A stretch of 58,522 bases of DNA from Candidatus Melainabacteria bacterium (GTDB taxonomy: Bacteria; Cyanobacteriota; Vampirovibrionia; 2-02-FULL-35-15): the NCBI GenBank assembly GCA_016193285.1, contig JACPSL010000025.1, forward strand, positions 1 to 58,522. Direction: 5' to 3'. The notes beneath the pieces are model-generated. The model saw only the letters and a program-made list of their open reading frames with translations. It was not told where the DNA came from and made no database searches. Below, in pieces: positions 41,457 through 50,310 of this stretch. Both the position numbers and the translations under genes were made by a program. The stretch's first letter is position 1; each line of letters starts with the position of its first letter.

Positions 41457-44400
41457 GGGATGCCTAACTTGTCAATTAAGATGAAAGGTGATAACTCACC
41501 GGGATTGCCAAATGATATTGGGGAAGATGGTACAACAAATTGTAATGGGAAGTAATTATTATGGTCTAAGTAAATCTCTTTTGTATTAACTGCTAAGTCA
41601 ATAAAAGCTTTAGCTCTTTCAGGTTCTAATTCACCTTTGCTGTTTGGATCGCCAAGTTCAAAAGTGCCTGACTTGTATAATCTTAGTGCTTCTGCAATTT
41701 CTGAAGTTGAAGCTTCTAAATCTGGCTTAAGAGATAAGTTAGTTAAGTATGCACCAGAGCCAGTAGGGTTGAGAACTGATCTTACATCACCTTCTGAACT
41801 GCTGAAGATTGATTTTGAATCTATAATTTTAGGAATTGCTGTTAATGTCCCATACTTCCTAAACACTCCACCAACAAATGGCTCAACAAATATTGGCAGA
41901 GAAGTTCTAGGCACAGTAACACTCATACTAAAAGTATTTTGTCCGTTAAATTGCAGAGTGATTGTATGAGATCCTTCAGGTAAACATGTAGAATAAAATC
42001 CAGGATATTGAGGAATATGTGGAAATGGTTCTGTCACATTTACTTTAAAGGTTGATGAATTGTCTATTGATATTCCTGCCATTGTATTTGTTCTCATTCT
42101 GTCTAAGTTATTTAGATCTTTCCCGATTATAAATCTTCTGTCAATTGTTCCGCTAACTCTTGTACATGTTGAATCTTTTACTTGCTCAAAGTAATCTAAT
42201 TTTGTTTTTTGGTTATTTAACGTGGCAGCTACAATGTAAGCTCCAAGACCTAAAGCTACTTTAACCCATGGTGGTAGAGGTAAAAGTGCTTCTTCGTTTG
42301 CAAACGCTTTAAATAAAATACTATCTGGTAAATTAGAATCTACTAGAGGACTTTGTAATCCTATTGGCTTTAAAACATTTGTAAGTCCTTTTATTAAAAT
42401 TACATAAGGAAGATTTTGTTTAATTGAACTTAAAATATATTCCTGATAATTTGATGTGGATATTCCACATTGAAATGTAGTGGTTGTAACTTGTGATTTA
42501 AGATTTTGATCTAAGATTTGATTTTGATTACATCTTAAATCATCAATAATTTTTAGAAGTTCATACGTCGCCTCCTGTGTCTCAAGATCATATCCATTAT
42601 TATTGTCTTCACTTAAAAGTTTTAGGTCTTTCAGTAATTGTTTGAAATCTTTTAAGGTAAGCTCTTCACTAAATGGAAAGCTTACTGATTTTATGTTTAG
42701 TGCTAGATCATCTAGAATCGTTGCTGTTCCATTTGTTACAAATGGAAGTTTAATTTTGTCTTCTTCTTTACTTGATTCAGTAAAGAAAGTTTTGTCTCCA
42801 ATTTTTAATTCACAACTGTCACTTTCATCTCCTGATGTTATTGTGAAGGAGACCTTGTCAAAATTATTCCATTCATCTGGAATTAGAAATGAAATCGTTC
42901 CACTCATTGCACCGGTAAGTCTATTTGTTGGATCTATTATTTCGTTTAGGTTTAGTATTGGAACTACTTCTATTGGTTCACTTGTTAAATAACCTTCTGC
43001 ACTTATTCCTGGTGTCTTCCCGGATTTTTGTGAGTAACTAAATATTACGTTTTTATTTCCCTCATTTTCTCTTTCTACATCACAAAACGTTACTACTTCA
43101 CCATCTACTTTGTATTCTGCCTTGTCTGCTATTTTGTATCTTGGATCATTTAATTTACTTGCTGCTAAATCTCCAAACTCTTCTTTTACTCTTTGTTTTA
43201 GGTCAGTAAGAAAATTGTTACTTCTTTCTAGAGTTACTTTTACAAGCTCTGTTTCTTTTGGTAATCCTGTTATGGTTACTTGCTTACTTAGTTCTTCATT
43301 AGTTAATTTCACTTTTTTAGTTTGCGTGGTTAGTAAATTATTCAAAGCATCATACATCTCTAATTTTAATTCAAGTGTATATTTCTCAGGTGTTTTTGTA
43401 TTGTTTGAAATACTAAGTGTTAATTCCTTTGTCTCCGTTGTTTCTTCTTGTGTTTTCTTGTCTATTTTTCTTTTTAGTTTTCCACTCCCACTATTTATCC
43501 TTGGTTTATCTAAAAGAATTAATTTTTGTGGAGTACTATACGAAAATCTTGTTTCATCTTCAGAGGCACTTGAGAAAGCTGTATAAAAATATATTGGTCC
43601 AAATACATTCCCACTTTCAAAATCTTTATTAAAGCTTTCGTTAGTTAATAAATTAAAGTTTAATTTAGTAGTTGCTACAATTTGTGGTTTACCTCCATTG
43701 TCTTCGTTATCTTTGTTATCTCCATTTTCTTCTGGAAACTCTACAGGAATATTTAATATGTAAGGTTTTTCTTCTTTTGTATATTCTTTTGGCGTGTATT
43801 TGAATGTACAATCATAAGTTAATTTTCTATTTGGCAAAGTCTGATTTGGTGTCAGATTACAGTTTAGGTTTAAATTATTTTCTTTTTCACCACTTGGAGT
43901 TTCAATATTTGCAGCAGCATTTTTAATTTGTGGTTTTTTATCTTCTGTAAAGGGAGCACTGTCTTCTGTTTGTAGTTTGAATGTTATTGTATTTTCTTTG
44001 TCGTAAATTAGATTTTTTGGTTCTACTTTCTGTATGGATGCTTCTACATCGCGGATTACTTGAATACTGTAAGTAAGTGTTGTACTAAGTGAGTTGTTTT
44101 CGAAAGTTGTACCATAGAGGTTTGAATACCCTGGATTAGCTGTTAGTGTTTGAGTTATTGTATAAGTTCTAAGTGGCCAGTAAAGAGTTGGGTTATTCCC
44201 AATTAAATTAGGATTAAAAAGATCAGTTACTGTATTATTACTATTTAAAATAATGCTCTCAAAGACACTTGGATACAGTCTACAACCGTCTAATTTTCCA
44301 ATTGTAGATGTTGTAATTAATCCACTCCCAAGTAAACTTCCTCCTATGTTTATATTACTAGAGCTATTATTTATCATAAAAACATTGGAGTTTATTACTA

Positions 44401-44941
44401 GTTTTGCCTGACCATCATTTTGAGATTTTTGTATATCATCACAAATTACCAAATCTCCAATAAGTTCAAATGGTTCTCCTTGTCTTACTTGATATGTCAT
44501 TCCATCATTTTTTATTATTCTTACTCCGTTTATTTCACTCACTTTGTTTATTCCATTTATTTCATTATTTTGGCTCTGTTTTTTTAATGTTACTACTTTA
44601 TTTCCTACAACTTCAAATATTTTACTTGTTTTATTTCCTGCTTTATCTTTTGCAATTATTTCTACTTTTGTTATTGGGGTTATTTGTGTATCTAATATTA
44701 TTTCAAATGCTTTTTTATTATCGCCAAGATCTTCCAATTCTGTTTCATTTATTGTTTTAATTTCAGTTTCATTATTTATCCTGTATGAAATTGAATCAAA
44801 ATGTTCATCTTCAACAACACCAGAGATTACAAGTTTATCTTGTACAATTTCTTGAGCATTTACTGGAAGAGCAAAAACACAAATGTTGTTTAATAAACAA
44901 ATGATACAGAGAAAAGAAATTGTTTTTCTTTTAGTTATCAT
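41453..44941 (-). CDS. Very large exported surface protein (1162 aa)
   Basis: A signal peptide (MITKRKTISFLCIICLLNNICVFALPVNA) is followed by Ig-like beta domains ('VISGVVEDEHFDSISYRINNETEIKTINETELEDLGDNKKAFEIIL', 'ITKVEIIAKDKAGNKTSKIFEV'). A long middle of beta-rich segments comes next ('KNLIYDKENTITFKLQTED'). A Thr/Lys/Glu-rich stretch includes 'GDNKDNEDNGG' from the 9-bp repeat. The C-terminal half has a hydrophobic segment ('WVKVALGLGAYIVAATL'). It ends without a sorting motif. I chose the ATG at 44941 for the signal peptide. An adhesin or envelope structure role is inferred. Confidence 0.72.
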   Translation of the reverse strand: MITKRKTISFLCIICLLNNICVFALPVNAQEIVQDKLVISGVVEDEHFDSISYRINNETEIKTINETELEDLGDNKKAFEIILDTQITPITKVEIIAKDKAGNKTSKIFEVVGNKVVTLKKQSQNNEINGINKVSEINGVRIIKNDGMTYQVRQGEPFELIGDLVICDDIQKSQNDGQAKLVINSNVFMINNSSSNINIGGSLLGSGLITTSTIGKLDGCRLYPSVFESIILNSNNTVTDLFNPNLIGNNPTLYWPLRTYTITQTLTANPGYSNLYGTTFENNSLSTTLTYSIQVIRDVEASIQKVEPKNLIYDKENTITFKLQTEDSAPFTEDKKPQIKNAAANIETPSGEKENNLNLNCNLTPNQTLPNRKLTYDCTFKYTPKEYTKEEKPYILNIPVEFPEENGDNKDNEDNGGKPQIVATTKLNFNLLTNESFNKDFESGNVFGPIYFYTAFSSASEDETRFSYSTPQKLILLDKPRINSGSGKLKRKIDKKTQEETTETKELTLSISNNTKTPEKYTLELKLEMYDALNNLLTTQTKKVKLTNEELSKQVTITGLPKETELVKVTLERSNNFLTDLKQRVKEEFGDLAASKLNDPRYKIADKAEYKVDGEVVTFCDVERENEGNKNVIFSYSQKSGKTPGISAEGYLTSEPIEVVPILNLNEIIDPTNRLTGAMSGTISFLIPDEWNNFDKVSFTITSGDESDSCELKIGDKTFFTESSKEEDKIKLPFVTNGTATILDDLALNIKSVSFPFSEELTLKDFKQLLKDLKLLSEDNNNGYDLETQEATYELLKIIDDLRCNQNQILDQNLKSQVTTTTFQCGISTSNYQEYILSSIKQNLPYVILIKGLTNVLKPIGLQSPLVDSNLPDSILFKAFANEEALLPLPPWVKVALGLGAYIVAATLNNQKTKLDYFEQVKDSTCTRVSGTIDRRFIIGKDLNNLDRMRTNTMAGISIDNSSTFKVNVTEPFPHIPQYPGFYSTCLPEGSHTITLQFNGQNTFSMSVTVPRTSLPIFVEPFVGGVFRKYGTLTAIPKIIDSKSIFSSSEGDVRSVLNPTGSGAYLTNLSLKPDLEASTSEIAEALRLYKSGTFELGDPNSKGELEPERAKAFIDLAVNTKEIYLDHNNYFPLQFVVPSSPISFGNPGELSPFILIDKLGIP
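43696..43724 (-). repeat. 9-bp repeat (GATAACAAA/GATAACGAA) in the surface protein gene
   Basis: On the minus strand GATAACAAA, GATAACGAA and GACAATGG follow one another. The unit matches the AACGAAGAC repeat in the exported NTF2-like gene and the GTTAACGAA repeat in sbcD. Confidence 0.65.
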
Positions 44942-45063
44942 GAGAGATACATTCAACCAAAAGATTTAAATTTCTTGTATCGGGAAAAACCTTAGATTCA
45001 AATGCAACTTATGGTTATATTTACTGCAAAAACAAAATATTTTTTTAATTGTAGAGTTTTTGT

Positions 45064-45081
45064 CTAATACATTTACTGTAT
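45064..45081. promoter_or_regulatory. 18-bp inverted operator-like site, copy 2
   Basis: CTAATACATTTACTGTAT is the exact reverse complement of the site at 40987-41004 and lies 123 bases upstream of the surface protein start. The region 44942-45195 otherwise holds only a hairpin (AAGGTTA at 45155-45161 with TAACCTT at 45173-45179) and no gene. Confidence 0.5.
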
Positions 45082-45195
45082 TGATGATATTTTTGGTATC
45101 AAAACTTTTTATTTTTTTAATATTTCAAGACACCTTTTATGAAGAGATATTGAGAAGGTTAAATATTTCATGTAACCTTTGGTTGCATTGAAGGC

Positions 45196-45252
45196 AAAGC
45201 TAAAGAGATTGTGAAATCCCTGCCCCACTTAACTCACTAGCTATTAATTTTT
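45196..45252. repeat. Right 57-bp direct repeat of island B
   Basis: Partner of 38843-38899, one mismatch. It contains the PilT C-terminus and stop on the minus strand and a complete copy of the last sbcD codons on the plus strand, so both convergent genes are intact at their own end of the island. Confidence 0.93.
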
Positions 45253-46294
45253 CTAGATCTTCTGCTCTGGAGCTTTTAGCAAGTGCATCTTCTGGCCTTA
45301 TTAATTTTTTCTTTACAAGATCTGCCAAGCCGTTTTCTAAAGTAACCATTCCCAGTCTTCCACCAGTTTGAATAGAAGAATATATTTGTGCAGTCTTGCC
45401 TTCTCTTATTAAGTTTGCTATTGCAGGTGTGTTAACTAAAATTTCCATAGCCATAACTCTGCCGTCAATTTGTCCTTGGGAATTTAATTTGGGGATGAGT
45501 GTCTGACTAAACACTGCAACAAGTCCATTGCTTAACTGAATTCTAATTTGTTGTTGTTGCTCTGGTGGAAATACATCAACAACACGATCTATAGTTTGTG
45601 CTGCTGAACTTGTATGTAATGTACCAAAAACCAAGTGTCCTGTTTCAGCTGCTTTTAAAGCAAGAGCAATTGTTTCAAGATCCCTCATTTCACCAATTAA
45701 AATTACATCCGGATCTTCTCTTAAAGCTGCTCTTAATGCATTATCAAAACTATGTGTGTCAGCACCAAGTTCTCTTTGGTTTACAAGTGATCTTTTGCTT
45801 GAATGAATGTACTCAATAGGATCTTCAATAGTAAGAATGTGATCTGATCTATTTTCATTTATCCAACCTACCATTGCAGCAAGAGTCGTGCTTTTACCTG
45901 AACCAGTTGGTCCAGTTACAAGGACTAAACCCCTTGGTTTTGTACAAACTTGCTGACAAACTTTTGGAAGATTTAATTGTTCAAAGGTAGGTATTTTTGT
46001 AGTAATTGTTCTCAATGCAGCTGCAAAGCCTTGCCTGTCTTTATAGACATTCACCCTGAATCTACCAACTCCTTCAATACCATAACTACAATCCAGTTCA
46101 AGTTTTTGTTCTAGAATTTTTTTTTGTTCAAGAGTTAATATGCTGTAAATCAAAGCTTTTGTATCTTGTGGTGTTAATGTTTCATATTCTGTTGGTACTA
46201 GCTTTCCATCAATTCTTAGAATTGGAGAAGAACCTACACTAATGTGCAAATCACTTGCTTTTTTTTGGATGACTAATTCAATTAATTCTCTCAT
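45200..46294 (-). CDS. pilT: Type IV pilus retraction ATPase PilT
   Basis: The 364-aa product has the N-terminal 'KASDLHISVGSSPILRIDGKLVP', Walker A 'GPTGSGKSTT', the Asp box 'LTIEDPIEYIHSSKRSLVNQRELG', Walker B 'REDPDVILIGEMRDLETI' and the His box 'ETGHLVFGTLHTSSA'. PilT pulls pili back into the cell for twitching and DNA uptake. It follows the Roadblock membrane protein by 15 bases on the same strand. Its final codons are those duplicated at the far end of island B. Confidence 0.95.
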   Translation of the reverse strand: MRELIELVIQKKASDLHISVGSSPILRIDGKLVPTEYETLTPQDTKALIYSILTLEQKKILEQKLELDCSYGIEGVGRFRVNVYKDRQGFAAALRTITTKIPTFEQLNLPKVCQQVCTKPRGLVLVTGPTGSGKSTTLAAMVGWINENRSDHILTIEDPIEYIHSSKRSLVNQRELGADTHSFDNALRAALREDPDVILIGEMRDLETIALALKAAETGHLVFGTLHTSSAAQTIDRVVDVFPPEQQQQIRIQLSNGLVAVFSQTLIPKLNSQGQIDGRVMAMEILVNTPAIANLIREGKTAQIYSSIQTGGRLGMVTLENGLADLVKKKLIRPEDALAKSSRAEDLEKLIASELSGAGISQSL

Positions 46295-46309
46295 TTTTAA
46301 AACTTAATT

Positions 46310-47776
46310 TTAATTTTCTTCAATTGAAGATATTGCCCTTAGAATTTGACCTGAATTGTTTTCACCTGTTCCTTTTGTGTTAATAGCTAGTATTTTATCT
46401 TTTAATTTTGCTAGTGCTAAGGTACCATTTTCAGATTCTAGCAGGATATGGAACAAAGATCCTTGATTTGTTTTATTTATTTCTTTACTTACTATACGAA
46501 ATAACTGCGTTATTGATTTATAAGCAGATTCCTGTAAGACTTGTTTTTCTCTCCACTCTTCAGCTAGCAAGTTTCCTTCTTTACTTAATATAAACGAACC
46601 AGCAATTTTTAGTTCTTTATTATTTAAAGTTGCTAGTTTTCCTTTTAAAGTATTTATGTCCTCCTGTGAAACTTCTTTTGTTTTCTCTACTAACTCTTTT
46701 TTAATTTCTTCTTTTAAGCTTTCAATAAGTTCTTCTTTTATTGTTTTTATGCTTTTGTCGGGGATCTCTTGTGTTAATTTTGCTTTTAATTCTTCTTGTA
46801 GTTCTTTTTTTAATTCTTCCCTGATTTCTTCTAGCTTTTCTGTTTCACTAATTTGTCTGAAGCTAGCATCATGAATGTCTTCTCCTTCCACATGAACTTC
46901 TATTTGTCTTCTCTTTCTTTCCTGTTCTTTTTGATCATCAAGAATTTTCTTACTCTTATCAAAAGTTAATTTTCTTACAGCATTTAATGAAGAATATTGT
47001 TCAAAAATTGCAGCTAGATCCTTTTTTATGTCTGAAGATTGAAATGGAGTAAGTTGTATTGGTTTAGGCTTTTCAAGGGTTTTTTTAACTAGGCTAGTTG
47101 TCTCACCATCATCAAAGAATTCTGAAGGTGTTTGAGTTTCTTCCTCTTTGTGTGAAAATAGCTTTCCTGAACTTTCTTCTGGAAGATCTTTTGTAGAAAT
47201 TTCTATTTCAGGTTCAAACTCAAATGGTTTTATAAGATCTTCATCTAAGGCATCTTTTTTACTGCTATATGATTCCACCTTTTTTACATGTTCTGGTTGT
47301 TTTAATAATGGTTTCTGAAAACCAACAAACTTAGGCCTATCTTTACTGTAGCCTTTATCTTTTTTTGTACTTTTACTTTCTTCCTGATAAACAAGTTTAA
47401 AACTTAAGATTAATGCCAGTAGTGAGAAAATATTTGAAACAAATAAAGCATGAGTGTTAATTTGGAATTCTCCATCTTTTATTAAAAAAGCATAATCACT
47501 TGTTATTCCAAAGCTATTTATTCCCCAAGCAGCAAAGCATATTAGAAAGGTTGTAAAAAAATAAACAGTGGCAAGTGTTATTGCTTGTGTAATGCTAGCT
47601 TTAGGGTAAAAAGCTAAAACAGGGATAAAGCTTAATCCTGCTTCACCAATGAGTAATGCTGTTATAGATAGTATCCGTGTAGTAGTAAAGTAGTTAGGAG
47701 TAATAGCACAAAGGATTATACCTATAGTTACAATTGGTATAAATATAATTTGTACTGGTTTATTAATCTTATACAC
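46310..47776 (-). CDS. Membrane protein with coiled coil and C-terminal Roadblock-like domain
   Basis: The 488-aa product has about four N-terminal membrane helices (to about residue 130). A long acidic, disordered stretch follows, then a coiled coil at about 330-395 ('LEEIREELKKELQEELKAKL', then 'ELIESLKEEIKKELVEK'). The C-terminal 100 residues resemble Roadblock/LC7 domains ('LKIAGSFILSKEGNLLAEEW', 'LESENGTLALAKLKDKILAINTKGTGENNSG'). Roadblock proteins such as MglB act on Ras-like GTPases that set pilus polarity in other bacteria. Close coupling to pilT makes a pilus-control role plausible. No MglA-like GTPase is in the window. Confidence 0.62.
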   Translation of the reverse strand: MYKINKPVQIIFIPIVTIGIILCAITPNYFTTTRILSITALLIGEAGLSFIPVLAFYPKASITQAITLATVYFFTTFLICFAAWGINSFGITSDYAFLIKDGEFQINTHALFVSNIFSLLALILSFKLVYQEESKSTKKDKGYSKDRPKFVGFQKPLLKQPEHVKKVESYSSKKDALDEDLIKPFEFEPEIEISTKDLPEESSGKLFSHKEEETQTPSEFFDDGETTSLVKKTLEKPKPIQLTPFQSSDIKKDLAAIFEQYSSLNAVRKLTFDKSKKILDDQKEQERKRRQIEVHVEGEDIHDASFRQISETEKLEEIREELKKELQEELKAKLTQEIPDKSIKTIKEELIESLKEEIKKELVEKTKEVSQEDINTLKGKLATLNNKELKIAGSFILSKEGNLLAEEWREKQVLQESAYKSITQLFRIVSKEINKTNQGSLFHILLESENGTLALAKLKDKILAINTKGTGENNSGQILRAISSIEEN

Positions 47777-47789
47777 AGTGTACTTCCTA

Positions 47790-50249
47790 TTAAACCCTGA
47801 ATTTACCCCCCAGGCAAGAACTTAAATGATTTTTTATTTTATTTACTTCTTCATCAGCTTGAGAACTAGTTAAGGTTTCTTTTAATTCTTGCATTTTAAG
47901 TCTGTAAGTTAAACTCACATTTTCATTGTCAAGCTCATATGTATTAATTAAGTTGGTATCCACAACAAAGCTTGATACTACTTTTTCAATTTCAAATTTT
48001 ACCTTGCTTGAGTTAATTGATTTTAAAACATCAACTGTTATATCTCTTTCAATCATTGGTTGGGAAGAAATTTTTCTAAATGTTTTTATCTTTTCTAATT
48101 CTGTAATAATTGGGTCAAGGAATAATTCAAAAACCATTACTGGTTTAAAAAGTAAAAGTTTATGCTTTTTTATTATTTTGGGGTGTAAGCATCCCATAAC
48201 ACCAATATCTTGATTGTTTAAGATTACCTTTAAGGATAAGTTAGGTTGAAGATAGCCCTCACTTGTAAAATTAAATATGACTTTAGTAGCTACTAAGCAA
48301 AACAATCTTTCAAGAATACCTTTCATAGTAAAAAATGCAAGCTCAAGTAAGCTATTACTTTCAGTTTGGTTTTTGTTTGAGAACCAGTTTTCTTCAAATC
48401 CTGACATTATACCTGCAATTTTTAATTTTTCAGTAACACCTGTTTCTTTAATACTTGTAGCAGTTTTGTTTAAATAATATATTTTCCCAATCTCAAAAAG
48501 CCTTACTGCATAATTTTTATAGCTTTGGTTTAACTTTAATGCTTCTAATAACCCAGGCAAAAGATATTGTCTTAGTACACAATGTTCCTTTGAAAGAGGG
48601 TTAACCATGCTTATAGACTTAGAGTTATCAAACGGGAATTCTATATTACTTAAAATTTGTTCTCCAATAAGACTACTTAAATAAGTTTCAGAAAAACCAG
48701 CTCCTAAAAAATAGTTCCTAATCTTGTTTATTGAGCTGTGTATTCTACTTGCTGAAATAGATGAAGGTGGAGGAAAAGCAGGTATTTTATCATACCCATA
48801 AATCCTTGCAACTTCTTCTACTAAGTCTATAGATCGAGTTACATCATTTACTCTACTTGAAGGCACTACTACTTCTAAGGAATCTTTTCCTTGTTTCTTA
48901 GTTTTAAATTCTATTGAATTAAGTATCCTTTCAGTTTCATTTATATCTAGCTCAATGCCAAGAACTCTTTTAATTTCTTTTACTTCTAAGTTAATTTGAG
49001 CCTCTTTTTTTAAGGGTTGTCCAGCTATTTGTATCTGCCCAACCTTAGGCACTGTATTATCTTTTCTTGCAAACTCTTCAATCATATTTATGGCGTACAA
49101 CAAGGCCTTATATGTAAAATTACTGTCCACCCCACGCTCAAATCGTTTTGAAGCTTCTGTAGATAAACCAATAGTTCTTGAGCCTTTTCTAACCTTTATG
49201 TGGCTAAATACTGCAGCTTCTAAAACAATATCAGTTGTATTTTCACTTACTTCAGACTCCTTGCCACCCATAATTCCAGCTACAGCAACTGGTTTACTAC
49301 TATCACTTATTACTAAGATTCCTTTATCTAGCTTTCTATTTTTTCCATCAATTGTAATAATTTCTTCACCTTTTCTAGCAGATCTAGCAGTTAAAACATT
49401 GCCATCTAACTTTTTCCTGTCATAAGCGTGGAGAGGTTGCCCAAAAGAAAAATTAATATAATTTGTAATATCTACAATATTATTTACTGGCTTAATCCCA
49501 CATGATAGTAGTAAGTTTTTTAACCAGTGTGGGCTTTCTGAAATCTCTATATCTTCAATTGTTGCAGCATAAAAAATACAGGTGTCTTTATTGTCCTCAA
49601 TCTTGCTTTTAATGGTTTGAACTGTTTTATCTTCAAAAGGAGGCTTAATTTTTATTTCTTTAAGTTTTTTACCTGTTAGTGCACTAATTTCCTTGCTAAG
49701 TCCATAAACTGAAAGTGCATCTCCCCTGTTTGAACGAGCTGCTACTTCAAGAACTGTATCTTGGCTAAGTGAAAGATAATTAATTACATCAGCACCAACT
49801 TTTGTGTTGTCAGAAAGGATTAAAATGCTATTTGGGTCAGTAGTTTCTAAACCTAGTTCACTTGGTGATAAGAGCATTCCATTAGACTCTGCTCCTCTTA
49901 TATTTGAAGTCTTAATTCCTAATTTAGACCCGTCCTGGCGGTTTATGACCATAGCTCCTGGAAGTGAAACAGGAATTAACTGACCAATTTTTATATTTTT
50001 TGCCCCACAAACTATCTGTAGCTGATTTTTTCCATCAGTAGTAACCCTTGCTACTAAAAGTCTGTCAGCATTAGGGTGCTTTTGAACCTCTAGAATCTTG
50101 CCAACAACAATTGGACCTTTGAGCTCTGGACCAATTTTGTGAACTTCTTCTACTTCAAAGGAGTGCAAAGTAAGCTTTTTAGCAACTTCTTCAGGGCTAG
50201 TTCCGTCTAACGGTACAAAATTCTCAAGCCATTTAATTGATAGTTTCAT
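47790..50249 (-). CDS. pheT: Phenylalanyl-tRNA synthetase beta subunit
   Basis: The 819-aa product has an N-terminal tRNA-binding (EMAP-like) domain ('VVGKILEVQKHPNADRLLVARV') and the B3/B4 editing region ('PVNNIVDITNYINFSFGQPLHAYD'). It continues with B5 and catalytic-like domains ('DLVEEVARIYGYDKIPAFPPP') and the C-terminal ferredoxin-like anticodon-binding domain ('ISSQPMIERDITVDV'). It pairs with PheS to charge tRNA-Phe. Start: the ATG at 50249 (MKLSIKWLENFVPLDG), which matches the family; the open frame upstream to 50351 encodes unrelated residues across an A/T-rich repeat. pheS is not adjacent in this window. Confidence 0.94.
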   Translation of the reverse strand: MKLSIKWLENFVPLDGTSPEEVAKKLTLHSFEVEEVHKIGPELKGPIVVGKILEVQKHPNADRLLVARVTTDGKNQLQIVCGAKNIKIGQLIPVSLPGAMVINRQDGSKLGIKTSNIRGAESNGMLLSPSELGLETTDPNSILILSDNTKVGADVINYLSLSQDTVLEVAARSNRGDALSVYGLSKEISALTGKKLKEIKIKPPFEDKTVQTIKSKIEDNKDTCIFYAATIEDIEISESPHWLKNLLLSCGIKPVNNIVDITNYINFSFGQPLHAYDRKKLDGNVLTARSARKGEEIITIDGKNRKLDKGILVISDSSKPVAVAGIMGGKESEVSENTTDIVLEAAVFSHIKVRKGSRTIGLSTEASKRFERGVDSNFTYKALLYAINMIEEFARKDNTVPKVGQIQIAGQPLKKEAQINLEVKEIKRVLGIELDINETERILNSIEFKTKKQGKDSLEVVVPSSRVNDVTRSIDLVEEVARIYGYDKIPAFPPPSSISASRIHSSINKIRNYFLGAGFSETYLSSLIGEQILSNIEFPFDNSKSISMVNPLSKEHCVLRQYLLPGLLEALKLNQSYKNYAVRLFEIGKIYYLNKTATSIKETGVTEKLKIAGIMSGFEENWFSNKNQTESNSLLELAFFTMKGILERLFCLVATKVIFNFTSEGYLQPNLSLKVILNNQDIGVMGCLHPKIIKKHKLLLFKPVMVFELFLDPIITELEKIKTFRKISSQPMIERDITVDVLKSINSSKVKFEIEKVVSSFVVDTNLINTYELDNENVSLTYRLKMQELKETLTSSQADEEVNKIKNHLSSCLGGKFRV

Positions 50250-50252
50250 AAA

Positions 50253-50310
50253 ATCCAAAAAAAAATATCCAAGCAAAATTATGGCACACTTTATCCAAAA
50301 AAAAATATCC
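50253..50310. repeat. 18-bp direct repeat upstream of pheT
   Basis: ATCCAAAAAAAAATATCC occurs at 50253-50270 and 50293-50310, exactly 40 bases apart, directly before the pheT start. Each copy is followed by AAGCAA (with an extra CC-A in the second). It may be a local duplication or part of the leader. Confidence 0.7.

Noticed and set aside
44470-44855. Plus-strand Leu/Phe-rich frames opposite the large surface protein
   Set aside because: They are shadows of Lys/Asn/Glu-rich coding on the other strand, with no ribosome site.
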